Origin: Prorocentrum cordatum | Taxonomy: Eukaryota > Sar > Dinophyceae > Prorocentrales > Prorocentraceae | Assembly: GCA_963575745.1 (NCBI GenBank) | Contig: CAUYUJ010020281.1 | Span: 1,408,869 to 1,472,868, forward strand | Length of the DNA stretch: 64,000 nt | Direction of reading: 5' to 3' | Part shown: positions 58,774 to 64,000 of the stretch, one piece after another | Layout of the letters: every line of letters starts with the position of its first letter | Numbering within the stretch: the first letter of the stretch is position 1 | Translations under genes and position numbers: made by a program | The notes under the pieces: model-generated | The model's database searches: none | Told to the model about the DNA's origin: nothing | The model's input: the letters and a program-made list of their open reading frames with translations, nothing else

Positions 58774-61700
58774 CGGAGCATGACGGAGGAGGAAGGGAGC
58801 TAGACTACTTCGTCGTGTCATCGGCTATCAGTTCATGCATTAAGGATGTCCAGGCTATCCGAGGAGCGCCGCTTTTTCCCCATTGCCCTGTGCTGCTTCG
58901 GTTGGGTAACCTCTGCCAGACGGCTGTGGTCCAGCAGCAGACGCGTTTCAAGCCGTTCAGCACCGCGCTCATGGGGCCGCTGCCGCAGGAAAGGGACATC
59001 CAATGGAGCGACCCTCTAGACTCAGATTTGGACTCGCTTGCTCGGGAGTGGTTCGGGGAAGCCGAAGCTCGCCTGGTTGAAATTCATGGGATATGTGATC
59101 AGAAAGGGTACGTTGGTCGCTCCGCTGGGCCCCAGTCTCGGAAAGTTCCCTTAGCTGCGCTGCTAGAGCGAGATCACCGTCGACGTTTCTCGAAGCAGAC
59201 TGTCTGCTGGATCTCGTTCGAGGCCCTGCTCAGGAAGGCAAAAGCTATCAGTGCTGGGAACCCAGGCGCCAAGGGGAGAGCTCTTTTGGGATCCTGGAAG
59301 CTTAAGCTGTTCGACATTTTGGATGACCTCCAGCTGACTGAAGAGGGGCCCACCAAGGCCCAGTTGCACACCATGGTCATGGCGGCATCGGGGGAAGGAT
59401 CCTGGAACGACGACGTCAATGGGGCCATCTGCAAAGAGTGCACTCGTCGCCAGCGGCTGGACGCGGCTTCGCAGCTGGCTAAGTGGAAGGAATGGGCCAA
59501 GAGTGCCGTCTCTGGAGGTGGTAAAGCAGCTCACGCCTTCTCCAAGCAACAGGTCTCGAGTGTTTGTTCGCGAGGTATGTCAGATGATCCTCGGCTTCCA
59601 GTGGCTGGTCAGGCCGCAGTGCAAGAGCTTCTCGATGCGTGGCATCCGATGTGGTTTCGAGCTGGCCGTGGGCCCGCACCGAGCTCCTGGGAAGTTCCTG
59701 CCGACGAGCCTGCCCTTTCCCCGCTCAGACTGGAGGATTTACACCGAGTTTGCAGGATGTACGGGCCCGCGGCGGGCCTAGGCTGGGGTGGATTCCACCC
59801 GAGGTGGGTATTGCAGCTGCCCGAAAGCCATCAGTTTCGTCTTCTGGAGATTTTGACGCTCTTCGAGGTTGACCCTGGGGCCTTCCTGATGTTTCTGACC
59901 AATGTGGTTTTCTTGGACAAACCGACGGGAGGGGTCAGGCCGATCGGATTGCTCTGCCTTTTCATGAAGCTCTGGAGCCGTTTGAGGCAGCCGTATTGCC
60001 GTTCATGGGAAAAGTCCCACGTGTACGAGTTTTTCTGGGGCTCTGGGCCCGACACTACGTGTGAGAGGGCTGGATGGGTCCACAACTTGCTCGGGGCTCA
60101 TTGTCGTAAAGCAGGTTTCGAATCAGCGTCGGCACTCTTGGACTTGGCCAAGTTCTATGAGAATGTTAACCACGGGGACCTTCTGATTGCAGCTAAACGG
60201 TTTGGCTTTCCAGTTAGGTTGGTCAAAGCTTACTGTACCATCTATGCAAGCTACCGTGTGCTTCTTTACGGGGGAGCTTCGTCGGCCGTCGTCGAGTCGA
60301 ACGGGGCGATCGTAGCCGGGTGCTCGGGGGCCACGACTTTCGTCAAGATGTTGCTTCTAGGACCGCTCTTGGAGGCCCGTGAGAGCAGGAACTTGTTGTA
60401 TGTGCGCAATGTGGTGGACGACATCACTGTTCAGAGTTGCGGGCCCAAGCTTCAGGTTGCGGCCCAATTGGCTGGTGGAGTAGAGTCTCTGTTCAAGAGC
60501 TTCAAGCAGCTGCAGCTTCCCGTGGAGTTTAAGAAGTGTGCCTACCTCTGTTCGAAGGAGGTTGAGGCGCACCTGTCCAAGGCCTGGTCCCTTCCTACCT
60601 TGTGCCGCACCGACGCGGCGCGGAATCTTGGGACCAACGCTACCCTGGGAGGCCCCCGCAGGACTGGAATTCAAAACTCAAGGTTTGCAGGTGCTTCGCG
60701 CAGGGCCAGGAGGCTCAAGATATTGCAAGGAGCTGGAGCCGACATCGGTATGGTTCACAGGATGGGGCCCGTGGCATCGGCCCTCTGGGGATCCTCGGTC
60801 TCTGGGGTGGCCCCTACAAAAATGGCTGGGCTCCGTATTGGTGCTGCAAGTTCCCTAGGCAGGCTCCCTAAAGGTGCTTCGGTTGGGCTCAGGATGTACA
60901 CGTACGGGCTCGGGGCCAAGGTAGACCCTCTGGTGGTTTATGTGGGGCACGTTCTTTTTATGTGGGCCACTGCTGTTTGGGAAGCTGTCCCTCACGTTCA
61001 GGTGTTGGCCAATACCATGAGGGTCTCGATCGCCAAGTTTCAGAATTCAGCTCAGCCTTGGAGGTCAGCGTCTTCTCCCAGCGACGTCGCGCTTTTAACG
61101 TTGCGAGGGATAGGCTGGGACTTTGTAGACCAGCACACCATCAAAGATGACTTGAATGTGGTGCACGACTTGTTCAGGCTTTCCCCGATGCAGGTCAGGA
61201 CTTTGATCAGGCAAGGTGCTGTGCGAGCGTCAGATAGACATGCTCTTCACTTGCAGAATGGCCTTGATGGGCCGCCTGTGTACCCTATCTTCTGGGATGG
61301 TATTTCCAGGTTGTTCAGGGAGAAGTCTGAAGACTGGGGGAAGCACCATCAGAGATGCTTAAGAGGCTTGGTCTCGGGAGTCCATTGGCCCCAAGCTCGA
61401 CTGCATGCTCACAACCTTCACGATGATGATCAGTGTCAGGTGTGCAAGGGGGGCCCAGGTACTTTGTGGCACCGTCAGTACGAGTGCCCTGCGCATGAAG
61501 TCCTGCGGCGAGACCTTGCGAGTGTTCACTTGTGCAGGTGTGCGCGGAGAGTGAAGCAGTTCGGGCCGCTGATGGCGGAGAGGTTCGCGAGGTGCATCTT
61601 GCCTCACCCTCGCTCGCTCTTCGACGTAGAGGAGCCCACGCAATCTGTTCACTGGCACGAGAGGCCCGAGACGGGGTACCTGACGGGGTTGCTCTTCCTT

Positions 61701-62909
61701 GACGGGTCGGCTAAATACATGGGCCTCGATGGGCTCACTCGGGCTGGTTGGAGTATCGTGTCGGTCGACAGGTTTGGGGAGTTGACCTCGGCGGCTTACG
61801 GCCCCGTTCCACTGAGTGCGGCCCCGCAGCAAACTAGTAAAGACGGGGAAGACTATGCTGTATATATGCTTACGCAAGTAGGTCTTCCCCCGTTTCAATG
61901 CTATATTGATTGCCAGAGCACTCTGGATTCGCTGGCTCGGGGCCCTGGGTTCGCGGAGGGCCCTGGAGCCCCCCGTGGTCATCTGCGGGGCCCCGTGTGG
62001 AGCTCGTTTACCCTCAGCGATTTCGAGTGTCATAAGACGCTCGGCCACGCTACTGCGGCCGACGTCGAGGCTGGCAGAAGCAGTGTTTGGGAGAGACGGA
62101 CCAATGGGCTCGCTGATATGTTCGCTAAATTAGGAGCTGAGTGTCATGGGGTCAGTGACGATGAGGCCAACTTGTACAGAGGCCTCAGGTGCCTCGCCCG
62201 CGAGGCCTGCAGGTGGGCTGGATCGGTCGAGGTGCTGATGTCCAGTGGGCCCCGTGACTCAACGGGCCTAGTGCCCAGGTCGACAGGCAGCGATGGCCAG
62301 CGGCAGCACCCACATGACGATGATGCCCACGGCCAGGCCCTGGCCGACGACCAAAGGGAGGTGGGAGGTTCTTTGGACTTGGGGGAGGAGTGGCGGCCTT
62401 TCTCTCGGCAAGTTTTTCGGGCCAACGGTCATGCGTTTTTGGCCTGCCCTGTCTTGGAACCTCCTGGAAACCCCAGGGGTAGGATCCAGTTTTGTTGTCG
62501 GTGCGGATCGTTTTTCTCTGGGGCTCCCAATGCTGGAGCTAAAGGCCTGTGTAGGCCCAAATCGACGACGGGCGGAATTAACGACCAGCTGAGAAGGATT
62601 CGGCAGGGCAAGTTTCCGTCGTACAAGAAGGACCTGAAGAATTTAACTCTGGGGGCTCACGTGAGCCTTAGCCTCGCCGAGCGGAGGGTTTTGGCTCAGA
62701 CGCTGGAGGAGGATGGCCAAGCCCCCCAGGGAGTTTCAGGTCCTGCCACTGTTGGCTTCGCGGTGGGCTTCGCCCCGCGAGAGCAGGTTTTGGATTCGTT
62801 CGGCCTTGCAGTGTCGGATTTACCCTGGGTCAAGGACCTAGGTGCCGCCTCCCTCCGAGCCTCGAACAACGGTTTCGAGTCAGACTCGGAGGCGTCCGAT
62901 TTTGGCTGA
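58740..62909 (+). CDS. LINE-2 ORF2: end of endonuclease, reverse transcriptase, CCHC knuckle, RNase H
   Basis: The frame is open from before 58740; I see no convincing start, and the codon at 58815 is GTG. It begins with the endonuclease end ELDYFVVS and FPHCPVLL. Counting from 58815, the RT has GGVRPIGLL (373-381), motif A LLDLAKFYE (441-449), motif B AGCSGATTFV (501-510) and the catalytic VVDD at 533-536 (60411-60422), where V replaces the usual aromatic residue. The knuckle is C874, C877, H886, C891. RNase H has FLDGS (961-965), GEDYAV (1011-1016), YIDCQS (1030-1035), two His near 1073-1078, and NGLAD (1097-1101), so all acidic residues are kept. C-terminal Cys lie at 1227-1230 and 1246. 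It would act by target-primed reverse transcription. Stop TGA at 62907. Confidence 0.93.
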   Translation, partial: CHGEDKEEEELTEHDGGGRELDYFVVSSAISSCIKDVQAIRGAPLFPHCPVLLRLGNLCQTAVVQQQTRFKPFSTALMGPLPQERDIQWSDPLDSDLDSLAREWFGEAEARLVEIHGICDQKGYVGRSAGPQSRKVPLAALLERDHRRRFSKQTVCWISFEALLRKAKAISAGNPGAKGRALLGSWKLKLFDILDDLQLTEEGPTKAQLHTMVMAASGEGSWNDDVNGAICKECTRRQRLDAASQLAKWKEWAKSAVSGGGKAAHAFSKQQVSSVCSRGMSDDPRLPVAGQAAVQELLDAWHPMWFRAGRGPAPSSWEVPADEPALSPLRLEDLHRVCRMYGPAAGLGWGGFHPRWVLQLPESHQFRLLEILTLFEVDPGAFLMFLTNVVFLDKPTGGVRPIGLLCLFMKLWSRLRQPYCRSWEKSHVYEFFWGSGPDTTCERAGWVHNLLGAHCRKAGFESASALLDLAKFYENVNHGDLLIAAKRFGFPVRLVKAYCTIYASYRVLLYGGASSAVVESNGAIVAGCSGATTFVKMLLLGPLLEARESRNLLYVRNVVDDITVQSCGPKLQVAAQLAGGVESLFKSFKQLQLPVEFKKCAYLCSKEVEAHLSKAWSLPTLCRTDAARNLGTNATLGGPRRTGIQNSRFAGASRRARRLKILQGAGADIGMVHRMGPVASALWGSSVSGVAPTKMAGLRIGAASSLGRLPKGASVGLRMYTYGLGAKVDPLVVYVGHVLFMWATAVWEAVPHVQVLANTMRVSIAKFQNSAQPWRSASSPSDVALLTLRGIGWDFVDQHTIKDDLNVVHDLFRLSPMQVRTLIRQGAVRASDRHALHLQNGLDGPPVYPIFWDGISRLFREKSEDWGKHHQRCLRGLVSGVHWPQARLHAHNLHDDDQCQVCKGGPGTLWHRQYECPAHEVLRRDLASVHLCRCARRVKQFGPLMAERFARCILPHPRSLFDVEEPTQSVHWHERPETGYLTGLLFLDGSAKYMGLDGLTRAGWSIVSVDRFGELTSAAYGPVPLSAAPQQTSKDGEDYAVYMLTQVGLPPFQCYIDCQSTLDSLARGPGFAEGPGAPRGHLRGPVWSSFTLSDFECHKTLGHATAADVEAGRSSVWERRTNGLADMFAKLGAECHGVSDDEANLYRGLRCLAREACRWAGSVEVLMSSGPRDSTGLVPRSTGSDGQRQHPHDDDAHGQALADDQREVGGSLDLGEEWRPFSRQVFRANGHAFLACPVLEPPGNPRGRIQFCCRCGSFFSGAPNAGAKGLCRPKSTTGGINDQLRRIRQGKFPSYKKDLKNLTLGAHVSLSLAERRVLAQTLEEDGQAPQGVSGPATVGFAVGFAPREQVLDSFGLAVSDLPWVKDLGAASLRASNNGFESDSEASDFG

Positions 62910-62952
62910 ACGAGGAGGTGATCTGGCTTCAGGCCCGTCCCCAACAACCTCC
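62910..62952 (+). other. LINE-2 3' UTR
   Basis: About 43 bases between the ORF2 stop and (TCC)n. There is no poly-A and no long repeat tail. GGCCCGTCCCCAACAA at its end loosely resembles GGCCGTCCTTGTTTAA at the end of LINE-1. Confidence 0.6.
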
Positions 62953-63188
62953 TCCTCCTCCTCCTCCTCGTCCTCGTCCTCCTCCTCCTCCTCCTCCTCC
63001 TCCTCCTCCTCCTCTTCCTCCTCCTCCTCTCCCTCCTCCTCCTCCTCCTCCTCCTCCTCCTCCCCTCCTCCTCCTCCTCCTGCTCCTCCTGCTCCTCCTG
63101 CTCCATCTCCTCCTCCTCCTCCTCCATCTCCTCATCTCCTCCTCCTCCTCCTCCTCCTCCTCCTCCTCCTCCTCCTCCTCCTCCTCCA
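62950..63188 (+). repeat. (TCC)n microsatellite at the 3' edge of LINE-2
   Basis: About 240 bases of CTC/TCC with TGCTCC and ATCTCC variants. Same strand sense as the tract before LINE-2. Confidence 0.95.
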
Positions 63189-63338
63189 CGACCAAAAGTC
63201 CTGCAGAAGCCCGACTCCCTGCCGCGCCTCCCCTCGAGGTGGGGTCGATCCGCGGGGGCCCTGGGGCCCGAGACCCAGGCGAGAGCGCTCGGTGTGAGAC
63301 GATGGCGACCCAGCGTCGAGACGTGTTCGCAAGAGGGG
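63189..63338. other. Spacer between complementary TCC and GGA tracts
   Basis: About 150 bases of unique GC-rich sequence. The flanking tracts are complementary and could form a long hairpin with this as its loop. Confidence 0.5.
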
Positions 63339-63508
63339 GATGGGGGAGGAGGAGGAGGGGGAGGAAGAGGAGGAGGAGGAGGAGGAGGAGGAGGAGGAGG
63401 AGGATGGCGGAGGATGGCGGAGGAGGAGGAGGAGGAGGAGGGGAGGGGAGGAGGAGGGAGGAGGAGGAGGAGGAGGAGGAGGAGGAGGAGGAGGAGGAGG
63501 AAACCCCA
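63339..63508 (+). repeat. (GGA)n microsatellite
   Basis: GGAGGAGGA with GGGGAGG and GATGGC interruptions. Confidence 0.95.
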
Positions 63509-63912
63509 GCGGAGGAAGAGGAGGAGGAGGAACGGGGGCGGGAGCGGGAGTGGGGGCGGGAACGGGAGCGGGAGCGGGAAGGAATTGGTCATGACTTTGA
63601 AAAGGGACCTCCCCAGAACGGGTCGGATGTTCTCCGCGCTGGGGGGCGAGGCAGCGCGAGGAACGACCCTCTCCGTGGGGCAGAGCCTACGTCCCGAGCC
63701 GTTCGCGCACTGTCTCAAGGCGTGGTGGGGGCGCCCAGGGTCCAACACGAAGAGGAAACACAAGTTGCGTACTTAAAGCGACGAGACGATCTCGTGGTCA
63801 GCGGGGGGGGCCTGTGCCAGCTCGCCCGTCGCTGCTGCCTCCTCCCCCTCCCCCATACCCCTTCCACGCCTTCCCCTCCTTCAACCGTTTCTTCTCCTCC
63901 TCGTGCCCTTGC
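63509..63912. other. GGGAGC repeat then unassigned sequence
   Basis: 63535-63585 has GGGAGCGGGAGTGGGGGCGGG-type units (abbreviated). 63590-63776 has a short open frame of ordinary composition (for example MTLKRDLPRTGRMFS) that I cannot assign. The rest is GC-rich. Confidence 0.35.
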
Positions 63913-64000
63913 TCTGTTTCCTCCCTCCCCTCCTCCTCCTCCTCCTCCTCCTCCTCCTCCTCCCTCCTCCTCCTCCTCCTCCTCCTCCTCCTCCCCTCCT
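63913..64000 (+). repeat. (TCC)n microsatellite at window end
   Basis: CTCCTCCTCC to the last base. It probably continues beyond the window. Confidence 0.93.

Larger units (their letters stand above)
56156..62953 (+). mobile_element. LINE-2: non-LTR retrotransposon, nearly intact
   Basis: The order is a degenerate spliced-leader remnant at the microsatellite junction, an ~85-base 5' UTR, ORF1 (zinc finger, coiled coil), ORF2 N-region, endonuclease, reverse transcriptase, CCHC knuckle, RNase H, Cys pairs, a ~44-base 3' UTR, then (TCC)n again. It shares domain order, zinc-finger spacing and the AGCSxATTFV block with LINE-1, so both belong to one family, though the proteins differ at most positions. 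Catalytic residues of endonuclease, RT and RNase H are present. The one clear defect is a frame change inside the endonuclease at a short GGA run (58756-58769). It could be a recently active copy. Confidence 0.92.

Noticed and set aside
1-64000. tRNA, rRNA and snRNA genes, and genes for spliced-leader RNA
   Set aside because: I saw no tRNA cloverleaf, 5S or U-RNA core words by eye. The leader matches lack the downstream donor and Sm site of a real leader RNA gene and are followed by mRNA-like sequence. A covariance-model scan would be needed to be sure.

Overview
The window looks like nuclear DNA of a dinoflagellate. The main evidence is a 21-22 nt sequence at 31057-31078 (minus strand) that matches the dinoflagellate spliced leader (CCGTAGCC...GGCTCAAG), followed in tandem by a 5'-truncated copy. 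Other support is very high GC over most of the window, almost no host coding sequence, and saturation with micro- and minisatellites and short inverted-repeat elements. The genus cannot be fixed from the sequence; a GC-rich lineage such as Prorocentrum is a guess.

The only confidently recognised genes belong to two related non-LTR (LINE-type) retrotransposons. LINE-1 (24.7-31.1 kb, minus strand) and LINE-2 (56.16-62.95 kb, plus strand) share one plan: spliced-leader remnant, short 5' UTR, ORF1 (one W-C2-C2 zinc finger plus coiled coil), then ORF2 with apurinic-type endonuclease, reverse transcriptase with an odd AGCSxATTFV block, a CCHC knuckle, RNase H and C-terminal Cys pairs, and a very short 3' UTR. 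Both lie between (TCC)n tracts on their sense strand, which suggests a retrotransposon that targets this microsatellite. LINE-1 is decayed (YIGD instead of YxDD, GAGFN instead of GDxN, a TAG and several frame breaks). LINE-2 keeps nearly all catalytic residues. Its ORF1 ends in CTT TGA C, exactly placed for a +1 shift into the ORF2 frame.

Layout: 0-6 kb, short duplications, palindromic dispersed repeats, GCTGAG and 73-bp arrays, a 1-kb polypurine block and a foldback element; 6-12 kb, purine tracts, GTGTCCCG and 89-bp arrays, CA/TCC microsatellites; 12-16 kb, CGACCCACC array and a 2.6-kb GC-rich minisatellite; 15.6-24.4 kb, clusters of MITE-like elements (families A, C, D, E, F, I, K) and a weakly coding-like 17-18.7 kb stretch; 24.7-31.1 kb, LINE-1; 31-37 kb, satellites including a 41/82-bp higher-order array and a tandem ~1.4-1.6-kb segmental duplication; 37-54 kb, degenerate CCAAGAnGGCC arrays, more MITEs, a T-shaped near-perfect hairpin (46.5 kb) and two GGA-loop hairpin elements; 54.4-55.1 kb, an AT-rich 237-bp tandem repeat; 56-63 kb, LINE-2; 63-64 kb, TCC/GGA tracts.

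I found no host gene, rRNA, tRNA or CRISPR that I can support. Family letters (A, B, C and so on) are local labels for sequences seen repeatedly inside this window. Boundaries of degenerate repeats are approximate, and everything was read by eye.
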